Below are positions 36,451-44,374 of a DNA stretch of 64,000 bases, piece after piece. Each line of letters starts with the position of its first letter. Position 1 is the first letter of the stretch. A program made the position numbers and the translations under genes. Origin of the DNA: Protula sp. h YS-2021. Lineage: Eukaryota > Annelida > Polychaeta > Sabellida > Serpulidae. Location of the stretch: assembly GCA_949752745.1 (NCBI GenBank), contig OX457028.1, forward strand, positions 22,940,218 through 23,004,217, in the 5' to 3' direction. The notes under the pieces were generated by a model. The model ran no database searches, was not told the DNA's origin, and was given only the letters and a program-made list of their open reading frames with translations.

Positions 36451-37641
36451 CTCACGGAAACAGTTACTTTTGATGATACATTATTACCGTGGGAAGATTT
36501 TGATGCGTTCCTGGCAAACGCTGAAAAAGCCTTGGAGGAAGCGTTAGACGCTCCGCCCCCTGCAGTGCAGCAAGGAATGTCTCAGGAAAAAGCCTTGGAG
36601 GAAGCGTTAGACGCTCCGTCAGATGTCACTGCAGTGCAGCAAGGAATGTCTGATGTCATGGAGGAAGCGTTAAATGCTCCGTCAGATGTCACTGCAGTGC
36701 AGCAAGGAATGTCTGATGTCATGGAGAAAGCGTTAAATGCTCCGTCAGATGTCACTGCAGTGCAGCAAGAAATGTCTGATGTCATGGAGGAAGCGTTGAA
36801 TGCTCCGTCAGATGTCACTGCAGTGCAGCAAGGAATGCCAGATCCTGAGGGACCTGACTACCCGTTCTGGGTTGCAAATGCACTTGTAAATGGTAGCAAC
36901 ACACAACTTAGTGCAAAGTTAAAAGCACATCTGAAGCATTTTAAGGAATATGAAGTGATTGATGACGACGATGAGGATTCAGAAGTGGACATGTCAAGCG
37001 ATGACGAAGAAGACAAGCATCTTAAATCTAAAATTGAATCGAGTAAGACCATACCTGTTACTGAGGAAGATGTCACCTTGTTGAAATGAAACTTTCAAGC
37101 AGTGCTTCCTCTCATCGATTGCAACATTTTATGGTGTTTATGTGAAGAAGGCTTTTTCAACCAACATACGTACTTGCACCTAACGGAAGAAGTGAATACC
37201 GTCATTCAGCTCATCTACATGTTAGAAGGAAACATAGAGCATGTATCCCCGTCAGAGTCAAAGTTCTCCGAAGCCATGACTCGACGTTTCGTTCAACTTA
37301 TTAAAAGTCTTCATGATGAACATTTTAAGACTTTATGTCTACCGGTGCCAAAGTGTGTTGATGAGGATCGCGATTTCAAATGTGCAAAGGTCATACTACA
37401 GGGCTTCAAATACCTTGAAGAACGCATTCAGGTGTATGATATGATGGCTTACCTCTATGAAAAAGGACATTTCACCATGACAATGGTCTTTAAATGGATA
37501 GTTGGTAGTCGCGAACGAAGAGACTTTTTAGTGATTGTCATGAGACAATCTCTAACAAACGGTTTACCAACAGCCTTTCTTGATGGTTTCAATGAGATGA
37601 CTCCGCGATTTTACAAACATCTCATGAAAACCTACATGTAA
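36367..37641 (+). pseudogene. Acidic repeat protein with two CARD-like domains
   Basis: One continuous frame of about 425 codons from an ATG inside the left TIR, interrupted by TAG at 36418-36420 and TGA at 37087-37089, with no frameshift. It has a TIR-encoded leader (MDATRTATRDIMD), then five 21-residue repeats around E-E-A-L-N-A-P-S-D-V-T-A-V-Q-Q-G-M (63-bp DNA period), then an acidic stretch (DDDDEDSEVDMSSDDEEDKH), then two helical segments. Each of these has the pattern of a death-fold CARD: a CEEGFFNQHTYLHL block in the first and a YLYEKGHFTMTMVFKWI block followed by ERRDFLVIVMRQSL and AFLDGF in the second. CARD domains mediate assembly of apoptotic and inflammasome complexes. The fold assignment is an inference from pattern. 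The stops imply inactivity. Confidence 0.5.
36520..36840 (+). repeat. 63-bp in-frame tandem repeats
   Basis: Repeats with ATG-aligned starts at 36658, 36721 and 36784, plus two more diverged units upstream. Being in frame, they encode a repeated 21-residue peptide. The first units lack part of the SDVT segment and carry PPP or EKAL variants. Confidence 0.9.
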
Positions 37642-37738
37642 CATGTAAGGAGTGGAGTGAAGTCATTTCATTGTGCAGCAGTAAAACCTTTCATCATTCA
37701 CAAAGTCAACATTACTTCTTCACCGATGTGCAGAGACT

Positions 37739-38096
37739 ATGGATGATGTCTTCAAAGTGAACTATATTGACTATGTGTTTTCATTGACTTTCCAACAGCA
37801 TTGGAAAGCTGTTGGAAAGTCAATTCCAAGAGATCGTTTCATCCACTCGTTTCTGCGCGAATGTGAAGAACTGTATTTACCATTAACTTACGACATTGAT
37901 TCAGCATTTATCACGCGAATACAATTTGGGCAGCTGACCTCATGTTAGTTGTAGCTGCTAGAATCATTTTACATTTTTGATGATGACATTGCATTGACGA
38001 CGAATGTATCAGAACTTGTTTGATTCAACCATGGACGAGTTGAAGTGAATTCAGAACTTTGCAAGATGTTTGTTGACTCAGCAGATAGTTGGGTAT
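37739..38096 (+). pseudogene. Helical orphan protein, frameshifted
   Basis: ATG at 37739 opens 69 codons (FKVNYIDYVFSLTFQQHW, RDRFIHSFLRECEEL). Coding-like sequence then continues in other frames as WAADLMLVVAARIILHF and, after another shift, DDDIALTTNVSELV, then an in-frame TGA, then VNSELCKMFVDSADSWV ending near 38096. It appears to be a roughly 115-residue all-helical protein broken by two shifts and one stop. Alternative ideas (Bcl-2-like) lack the BH1/BH2 motifs. Unrecognised. Confidence 0.4.
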
Positions 38097-38229
38097 AAAA
38101 TGAGTGGACTCAAAGTCATCATTTCCGAGCTGTCTAAGCAGATAAAAGGAGTGGACTCAAGTCATTATTTCGAAGCTATCTCAGTAGATAAAAGGAGTGG
38201 ACTCAAAGTTATCATTTCATTGTGCAGCC
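38088..38229 (+). promoter_or_regulatory. Promoter-like tandem motif array
   Basis: Three copies of a 'TAAAA-x-GAGTGGACTCAAAGTCATCATTTC'-like block occur at about 38092-38130, 38140-38175 and 38190-38220. The first is a TATAAAA box; the others have GATAAAAGGAGTGGACTC. A related GGAGTGGAGTGAAGTCATTTC lies at 37649-37672. They stand directly before the ATG at 38230. Confidence 0.5.
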
Positions 38230-38848
38230 ATGGAGAAGACAAGCAGCTTTAAAATTAGTGCCAACTTAACCATTACTGTGGAGCATGGAGAATATGGACC
38301 ATTTCTTCGCATCACACGTGGAGAGATGGTGTGCTTTATCACCATCTTTATGGAAGATTGTATGTCAAAGCTTGAAAAATTTACGTGGCATTGGCTTCAA
38401 ACTGTACTTAACGCAAACGAAGTGGCTTGAAGTCATTTCATACTTGGATATGCGTTATGTGAGTTTTGTGCGCACATCACGGTTTGAAGGGAAAGAATAC
38501 ACGCATCACATCAACATGAATGATGGTGAATGGGAGACACTGCTTCAGGAGATGGACAACATCAACTCAGCCTTGTTACCATGTGTGGAATGTCATGTCA
38601 TAACTCCTATCAAACTTCAAAAGGATGATCGGATGAAGGTGTCAAGACTTTCCAAGAAAAGACTGGCTGAAGTTCAATTGGAGAACATGAACGTGCAAAA
38701 TCAACTTGGACTTATCTGCGACTATTGTGGTGCTTGCGGATATGTGGAGGATTATTATTGCCACTGCCACAAGTATAATTGCAAGATGTGTGAACCAAAC
38801 AACTTCTGCGACAAGTGTGGAGTACTTAAAGTCTGTGAAGCAAAGTAG
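38230..38848 (+). pseudogene. PC4-like protein with Cys-rich tail, frameshifted
   Basis: ATG at 38230 opens a 66-codon segment; a frameshift near 38400 joins it to the frame ending at 38848. The N-terminal half has an LYLTQTKWLEVISYLD strand-helix ending and the second half has YVSFVRTSRF then INMNDGEWETLLQEM. Both resemble the C-terminal part of the PC4/SUB1 single-stranded-DNA-binding fold, in which a final strand and an EW-x-x-L-type helix end the domain. The C-terminus is zinc-finger-like with CDYCGACGY, YYCHCHKYNCKMC and FCDKC. It resembles the minus-strand proteins at 46494-47856. A role in single-stranded DNA handling is inferred. Confidence 0.45.
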
Positions 38849-38850
38849 AA

Positions 38851-39393
38851 GTGACAAGTGACAAGATAGACGCATGTTTTAAAAAGGCTTATGTTGACTT
38901 GATGATTGCTAAACTTGCTTGCTGTGGCACTCCAGACTATCAACTTTATCATTTAGACACTTTTTGGGATGTTGTTCATCATAGTCTTGATGTGATTGAA
39001 CTACATTCAAGATTTATTGGAGAATGTTATGAAATTGGAATAGAAGATCCTGACTTTGATTCTGCACTCTATTCTGCTCGCACTGATGTGGAAGTATACT
39101 TCACCGTGGTTGATTATTTGAGAGATTGCTGTGGACTAGAAGAGGAAACGGAGCAGCTTTGTCAGGTAAGAGAACCTTTTTAAACAACTTTAAAGATATA
39201 GCAACAACATAGCGAATTTAATCTTATGCGAGTTGTTTCAAAGAGCCATTTTAAAGACATAATAATGTTTTTCTTACTAGCAAATTTAATTTTATGTGAG
39301 TGGTTTCAAAGTGAACAAAGAAAGAACATGATAGAAGAGGTTTTAATTTTAAAAGATATTTTATTGCAGGAAGAAACCGACATGTCAGAATAA
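38851..39393 (+). CDS. Orphan helical protein, two exons
   Basis: The frame opens at GTG 38851 (no ATG; the nearest in-frame ATG is about 17 codons later, so a mutated start or an upstream exon is possible). It runs 105 codons to a CAG|GTAAGA donor at 39165/39166. An AT-rich 204-bp interval ends in TTTTATTGCAG (39369), and the frame continues in phase 0 for seven codons to TAA. Without splicing it would end at 39183. Features are KAYVDLMIAKLACCG, YEIGIEDPDFD and YLRDCCGLEEE. It resembles 40026-40343, probably a paralogue. Unrecognised, probably all-helical with paired Cys. Confidence 0.5.
39166..39369 (+). other. Putative spliceosomal intron inside Polinton
   Basis: Donor GTAAGA, acceptor TTATTGCAG, 204 bp, very AT-rich compared with its flanks. 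Exons join in phase 0. Confidence 0.55.
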
Positions 39394-39410
39394 ACAAAAG
39401 AAGCAAAGTC

Positions 39411-39854
39411 ATGGAGAATCTTATATTATTTAGCGGCCACAAGGACGTTCTTTCAAACATGTTTCCAACACGACTTGAAAAGTATGGACATACATTCAAC
39501 TCGAGTGAAGCTTTGTATCAATATGAGAAAACAGTTTTTAATCGCCGCCAAGATATTGCTTCAGCTATTGTTTCATGTAGAAATGGATATGAAGCGAAAC
39601 GTATTGCTAAAGTGATAAAGCCATGTCCTTTGTGGCATACAGTGAAGAGAAGTAAAATGCAAGATGTTTTACATGTTAAATTGAATCAGTGTGTTTTGTT
39701 TCGCAAAAAGTTAAAAGAATGTAAAGACAAAACTTTAGTTTAAGCAACGTATGATCATTGGTGGGGAGCTGGTGTGAAACAATTGTCATCTCCTTCATAT
39801 CCTGGTCAGAATATCATGGGAAAGTTGTTAGAAATTTTGTGTGAGGGGGTATAA
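39411..39854 (+). pseudogene. NADAR (YbiA-like) domain protein, one internal stop
   Basis: ATG at 39411. Residues 1-110 carry the NADAR hallmarks: FSGHKDVLSNMFPTRLE, FNSSEALYQYEK, a YEAKRIAKVI segment, LWHTVKRSKMQDVLHVK and a Q-x-V-x-F-x-x-x-L strand. An in-frame TAA at 39741-39743 sits where the family has the conserved E before A-T-x-D-x-x-W-G-x-G. The rest of the domain (TYDHWWGAGV, then PGQNIMGKLLE) follows in the same frame to TAA at 39854. NADAR enzymes are N-glycosidases; family members act on riboflavin intermediates or reverse nucleobase ADP-ribosylation. Total length of about 147 codons matches single-domain members. It is not among usual Polinton genes. One substitution disables it. 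Confidence 0.8.
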
Positions 39855-39858
39855 AAGT
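39849..39858 (+). promoter_or_regulatory. TATA box upstream of 40026
   Basis: GTATAAAAGTGGTGAGAC with nearby CATTTACTCACCATGATGTGCAGAC resembles the initiator-like phrases upstream of 37739 and 38230. It lies about 170 bp upstream of the next start. Confidence 0.4.
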
Positions 39859-40025
39859 GGTGAGACTTTTCATTTACTCACCATGATGTGCAGACGTGTA
39901 GGAATATATGAACATGTAAAACATGGAGAAGTATGTTCGACTACATGATAAGTGAAGTGAACAACTGGAGACTTGACAAACTTGTGTGATAATATTGCCG
40001 GAGCAGCATCTCACAAGACTGTATA

Positions 40026-40343
40026 ATGGCAGACATTACACTGAGACAATATATTGTGCAAAAAGCCTATTGTGAAGAAATGTTATTAGCATGTTTAGTA
40101 TGTCCTGCTTGTCAACATGAAGAGTGTCAAGAACATACTTGTCATGCTGCATGTGTCTATACATATTGGAATGAAGCTAAATATTATATTCATTTAGATA
40201 AAGTGTTAGAGAATGCAAATAAACGTTGTGAGAAATATGGTGTAGATGCTATTACATTAGATGAACTAAGTAGTTGGTTAGTGTTTATTGAAGACCAATG
40301 GTCTCCAGTTATTCACACCATTGTATCAATACTTGATTTGTAA
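40026..40343 (+). CDS. Cys-rich helical orphan protein
   Basis: An intact ATG-started frame of 105 residues. It has KAYCEEMLLACLVCPAC, then a His/Cys-rich CQHEECQEHTCHAACVY segment, then NKRCEKYGVDAITLDELSSW and IEDQWSPVI. The clustered Cys and His suggest zinc binding. It aligns in outline with 38851-39183 (shared KAY start, aromatic middle and C-E-x-[YI]-G pattern), so the two are probably paralogues. Position between NADAR and integrase is in the accessory gene block. No known family. Confidence 0.5.
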   Translation: MADITLRQYIVQKAYCEEMLLACLVCPACQHEECQEHTCHAACVYTYWNEAKYYIHLDKVLENANKRCEKYGVDAITLDELSSWLVFIEDQWSPVIHTIVSILDL

Positions 40344-40456
40344 AAACTTGCAAGTTAAGTTATAAATACATGTTAGTTAAGATATAAAAACTATGTTACT
40401 GTGTTGGTTGAGTTATAAAATAAAAGTATTCTGTTAAGAAGTGTTTCTCATTGATC

Positions 40457-41491
40457 ATGTCGACGTGGAAAGACTACTTGACCAATATTTACTTCAAACC
40501 TGGACAGCCTGGGGCATTTGCTGGTCCTCAGAAACTTTATCACATATTAAGAAAACATGATCAACCAGTCACACATTCACAAGTGAAGAAATGGCTACAG
40601 GATCAAGATGCATTCAGTTTACTACAACCTGTAAAATACAGGTTCAAAAGACAACGCGTGATTACACGTGGCATTGATGACATGTGGGATATTGATTTGG
40701 CTGATGTGGGAAACATAGCTCCCTATAATGATGACACGCGCTTTTTACTCATTGTCATTGATGTGTTTTCCAAATATTTGTGGGTACAACCAATACCTAA
40801 TAAATCACATACCAGCGTCATACAAGCCTTTCAAAGGATTTTTCATGAAACTCGACGAACTCTAAGGTCTGATAAAGGAACGGAATTTAAAAACAGATGG
40901 GTAAAAGCATTTTTGAAGAAGGAGGGAATTCATGCTTATACCACAAAGAATGAAACCAAAGCCAACTTTGCTGAGAGAGTCATTCGTACTCTAAAGGGAA
41001 TGATGTATCGGTATTTTCTACATAATCAAACTTACCGTTATGTAGACATACTTCCAGACTTGGAGTACAATTACAACCATAGACCTCATGGTTCTCTTCC
41101 TGATAAGTATGCTCCTCCAGAGATTCGTAAAGATAACGAATCAAAAGTGTGGAAGTATATGTATGTAGACAAACTGAAATTGAAACCGAAGAAGCAAAAA
41201 CCCTACAAATTTAAAATTAGCGATCATGTTCGCATTTCCCACATCAAATATGTGTTTCAACGGGATTATCACATCAAATGGACGCAAGAAGTCTTCATTG
41301 TCACACATCGTTGTAAGAAGCAAGGAATATATTTGTATCGTGTGAAAGACTTTTTGGATGAAGGTATTGATGGACATTTCTATGAGGAAGAACTGCAAAA
41401 AGTGACCAAAGATATTGAATCTATTTATAGAATTGAAAAAGTCTTGAAAACACGTAAAAGACGAGGTGTGAAAGAATTATTTGTCAAGTAG
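40457..41491 (+). CDS. Polinton retrovirus-type integrase (RVE)
   Basis: A 344-residue intact frame; the start chosen is ATG 40457 (MSTWKDYL). It contains an N-terminal helical region, then a retroviral-type core with D in W-D-I-D-L-A-D-V, D in L-R-S-D-K-G-T-E-F and E in N-F-A-E-R-V-I-R-T-L-K, which together make the D-D-E triad. The C-terminal part (KFKISDHVRISHIKYVF, then HFYEEELQKV) corresponds to an SH3/chromo-like tail. It would insert element DNA and generate the 6-bp duplication. Uninterrupted while several virion genes are broken. Confidence 0.92.
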   Translation: MSTWKDYLTNIYFKPGQPGAFAGPQKLYHILRKHDQPVTHSQVKKWLQDQDAFSLLQPVKYRFKRQRVITRGIDDMWDIDLADVGNIAPYNDDTRFLLIVIDVFSKYLWVQPIPNKSHTSVIQAFQRIFHETRRTLRSDKGTEFKNRWVKAFLKKEGIHAYTTKNETKANFAERVIRTLKGMMYRYFLHNQTYRYVDILPDLEYNYNHRPHGSLPDKYAPPEIRKDNESKVWKYMYVDKLKLKPKKQKPYKFKISDHVRISHIKYVFQRDYHIKWTQEVFIVTHRCKKQGIYLYRVKDFLDEGIDGHFYEEELQKVTKDIESIYRIEKVLKTRKRRGVKELFVK

Positions 41492-41517
41492 TTAGGTTGG
41501 CCAAACAAGTTTAACAG

Positions 41518-42196
41518 TTGGGTGAAAGAAACAGACATTCAAAATTGAAGCATCCATTTACATGTTTGGTCTCTGGACCTACAGGCAGTGGCAGAACGTC
41601 TCTGGTAAAGGAAATTCTAGAACAAAAGTTGATTAAACCCTCTCCAAAAACCATTTTATGGCTCTATGCAGCAGATCAGCCTTTATACAAGGGAATGAAA
41701 GGCGTGGAATTTTACCAAGGCATTCCAGATGACATTGAAGAGCGCTTTAACCCGAAAAACCAAACTTACTCATCATTGATGACTTAATGACTAAATGTCA
41801 TAGTGATGAGCGTATGACACGTCTCTTTAGTGTTGGTAGTAGTCATCAAAATCTAAGCATTATCTTTATTGTGCATAATTTATTCCATCATGGTAAAGAA
41901 ATGCGAAATATTAGTTTGAATACACATTATATCATTCTGTTTAAAAATCCTAGAGATAGTCAACAAATTAGTACATTGGCGCGACAAATGGAAGATCTCA
42001 GTTTCTCATAGAAGCCTATCAAGATGCTACAAGCAAACCTCATGGCTATTTATTCATTGATTTAAAACCAAAGACAAATGATCAACTACGTATTCGTACA
42101 GGCATTTTACCAAAAGATACACATTATGTATATATTGATAAAGCAGTGTATGATCAAGAACCAAGTCATTTAACCATTCGCAGTCAAGATGTCTAA
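41518..42196 (+). pseudogene. Packaging ATPase (FtsK/HerA type), broken
   Basis: The frame opens at TTG 41518 with no ATG, then shows CLVSGPTGSGRTSLVKEI, a Walker A in which the invariant K is R. A one-base shift just before 41766 moves into the frame carrying Walker B LLIIDDLM, then SIIFIVHNLFH and FKNPRDSQQISTLARQM, the sensor-like and Arg-finger region of the Polinton ATPase. A second shift near 42005 leads to AYQDATSKPHGYLFIDLKP and the end at 42196. The product would pump DNA into capsids. It overlaps the next ORF by 8 bases. Confidence 0.85.
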
Positions 42197-42515
42197 ATGT
42201 ATTCGAGCGAACCAACCGTTTCTTCACTTGCTTGCACGCAGTGGGCCTAAACGACGTAAATCCTTGCTACAGCAAGCTACGAAGGAGGAATTAACGAGCT
42301 TGTTTGAAATGTGTTTGAATATATTGCGAGGACATTTACCCTTAAGCTCAAAAAGGTTTAAGGAATTTAAACGTGAAGGTCATACTCTACGTACTCTAAC
42401 AGATAAGAAGATATCACTTCGAAGAAAAAAGAAGTTGATTAATCAGAAAGGAGGATTCATTGGAGCTATTGCTAAATTTGCATTGCTCTTGTTAGCCCAA
42501 CTGCTGTTAAAATGA
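42189..42515 (+). CDS. Polinton PX-type protein
   Basis: An intact ATG-started frame of 108 residues, overlapping the ATPase end and followed by an ATGA overlap with the next ORF. The sequence follows the PX pattern: LLQQATKEELTSLFEMCLNIL, LRGHLPLSSKRFKEFKR, LRTLTDKKISLRRKKKL, then a QKGGFIGAIAKFALLLLAQL hydrophobic C-terminus. PX is a small basic protein conserved in most animal Polintons; function is not known. A conserved reading frame among broken neighbours is notable. Confidence 0.75.
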   Translation: MSKCIRANQPFLHLLARSGPKRRKSLLQQATKEELTSLFEMCLNILRGHLPLSSKRFKEFKREGHTLRTLTDKKISLRRKKKLINQKGGFIGAIAKFALLLLAQLLLK

Positions 42516-43066
42516 AACATACTATGAAAATGGTCCTCATTCCTAAATATGAATACAAACTGTTATTAGAAAAGAAAAATGACATTAAAACAAAAGTAAA
42601 TAAACTTTTACGTGGGAAACGAACGCTTGAAAGGCTATGGAAATGTCTCAACTTCTTGGCCGTCATTTACGAACAAGTCAGTCTAAGCAAAAGCCTGTTG
42701 CGTCATCTGAAAAACCAGAAAAGTTATTTTTAAGTCATTTTCATCTATCATGGAAAAGTAATACAACTTTTAGCAGAACTGAAGAAACATGGTGTAAAAT
42801 GGACAGACAAGAATGAACTTGTGTTGAAAACGGGCGATGTCATTACAAATTCTAACATTGTTGATTTGATGAAAGAAGCATTGGTTGCTACAAGAAGAAA
42901 AGAACGAGCAATACCACCACATGGTTGGCATCCGTTTATCCAGGAAATTGTAGATGCTAATATTCCAAAAACAATGTTTAGTAAAAAGACCACTCGTGAC
43001 GACATTACAAAAGAAATGAAACAGCGTCAACAAAGACAGTTTCCTGAAGGATGGGAAAATTTTTAA
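42512..43066 (+). pseudogene. Polinton PY-type protein, frameshifted
   Basis: ATG at 42512 overlaps the PX stop (ATGA). The first frame (KMVLIPKYEYKLLLEKK) gives way after about 60 codons to another frame with GKVIQLLAELKKHGVKW, LKTGDVITNSNIVDLM and HGWHPFIQEIVDANIP, ending at TAA 43066. This order (K-M-V-L-[IV]-P start, then S-N-I-x-D-L-[IM], then G-W-x-x-F) matches the PY protein between PX and the minor capsid gene in other Polintons. Function unknown. Confidence 0.7.
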
Positions 43067-43074
43067 CATGACTT

Positions 43075-43254
43075 AAAGAGCTATGTTGTTGTCAAGAAAC
43101 GACCAATCATATTCCTGTAAAAATCAGATGTGCAAGTGCTTGTCGTGAAGGAGAAGTAATAGACCATGATGTAAAACACCATTTACATACTTGTGCGAAT
43201 GGCGCGCGCTATAGTGATGTATATAGACAACGTCAACGCGCATATACCATTTAG
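43075..43254 (+). CDS. Cys-rich mini-ORF, no good start
   Basis: A 60-codon open stretch follows PY directly. It contains a KELCCCQE motif, IRCASACREGE and HHLHTCANGARY, then a basic end (VYRQRQRAYTI) and TAG at 43252. No ATG in frame; an ATG two codons upstream (43068) lies one frame away, as if a base were lost. The Cys/His pattern suggests a small metal-binding protein. It fills the gap between PY and the minor capsid gene. Confidence 0.3.
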   Translation, partial: KELCCCQETTNHIPVKIRCASACREGEVIDHDVKHHLHTCANGARYSDVYRQRQRAYTI

Positions 43255-43259
43255 TCATC

Positions 43260-44025
43260 ATGGAGTCAACAAGTTTTTACATTACTTTGCCTAGCAATGC
43301 TAGTATGAACTATTATCCCAACAACAAGGCTTCGAATTACCAAATTCGTATGCCTCGAACATTATATTTGAAAGGAAAATAGGAAGTGGCTTTAGCTCAA
43401 ATTCAATATCCACATACATGGACAACCATGAGACATGGAATGGACTATTCTATTCAGTATCGACAACAACCACTGACAGATGTTGTCCTTGACACAATCA
43501 CTATTCCTTATGGTTATTACAGATCCATACAAGAAAATATGTCATGCAGTGAATGAAGAAGCGGCTAATTCTATGAAAGATGACCTTAAACAAGCTATTC
43601 GGTTAAAGTATGATAAAATTAGACGACGCGTTTTTCTATTTCTAAATTATAACTTTGTAGTGTCATTCTCCGCTGGATTAGCCGAGATTTTAGGATTTAT
43701 CCCAGATCAATGGTATACTGAAACGTATACAGCTGAACATAAAGCCGATGTGAAACAGGGATTTTATACACTTTATGTATATTGTAGTATTTGTGAACCA
43801 CAAGTTGTTGGCGATTATTATGTTCCTTTGCTACGTTCTGTTGGAATACAAGGCCATGATGGCGATATTATCATGAAAACTTACGGCGAACCTCATTATG
43901 TTCCTGTAAACACATCCAAATTTGACGTGATAGAAATGAATATTAAGGACGACACAGGCCATAATGTTCCATTTCAAACTGGAAAGGTGATCTGTAAACT
44001 TCATTTTCGACCAAAAGCATTATGA
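43260..44025 (+). pseudogene. Minor capsid protein (penton-like), broken
   Basis: ATG at 43260 starts with STSFYITLPSNASMNYYPNN, a start seen in Polinton minor capsid proteins. An in-frame TAG at 43380-43382 precedes EVALAQIQYPHTW. A frameshift near 43530 moves to AEILGFIPDQWY, QGFYTLYVYCSICEPQ, VVGDYYVPLLRSVGI and PHYVPVNTSKFDVIE, ending at 44025. The product would form pentameric vertices by a single jelly-roll fold. The end overlaps the next start as ATGA. Confidence 0.8.
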
Positions 44026-44372
44026 AAGCTTACACACACGATCCGTCTGCATATCGCAACCATTTTCTTCGTCAAGTTGGCGGGGAATTACCAGGATTCA
44101 AAGGAGCGCGAATCCAATATGGCGATGGTATTGGTTCAATACTGGGTTCATTGGCTCATAAAGCTATTCCACTACTTAAGGCTGGGGCTAAGATCGTTGC
44201 GCCACATCTTAAAAAGGCTGCAAAAGATGTCGCAAAAGATGTTACGGGCCGAGTTGCACAGCATGTGATTGGCAATGTGCTTGAAAAGCGAGTGCAACCG
44301 ACGAAACGTGCCAGAAGACGAAAACCAGCCAGACGGATAACATCAAAAAATATTAAAAAAGATATCTTTTGA
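44022..44372 (+). CDS. Basic Gly-rich capsid-associated protein (pVI/pX-like)
   Basis: An intact ATG-started frame of 116 residues between minor and major capsid genes. It has GFKGARIQYGDGIGSIL, then an amphipathic SLAHKAIPLLKAGAKIVAPHL helix, then an Arg/Lys-rich tail (RARRRKPARR). This layout (G-F-x-G-x-x-x-Q-x-G-x-G-I-G, then a helix, then basic tail) is found in adenovirus and adintovirus precursor proteins that disrupt membranes or bind DNA in the core. The assignment is by position and composition. Confidence 0.65.
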   Translation: MKAYTHDPSAYRNHFLRQVGGELPGFKGARIQYGDGIGSILGSLAHKAIPLLKAGAKIVAPHLKKAAKDVAKDVTGRVAQHVIGNVLEKRVQPTKRARRRKPARRITSKNIKKDIF

Positions 44373-44374
44373 AA

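Noticed and set aside
36582..37076. Minus-strand frames antisense to the repeat protein
   Set aside because: Mirror of the 63-bp repeats and acidic region; composition is a by-product of the sense frame.
37739..38096. Bcl-2-like identification of the helical orphan
   Set aside because: The WAADLMLVVAARIIL and later segments are helical, but no BH1 NWGR or BH2 motif is present.
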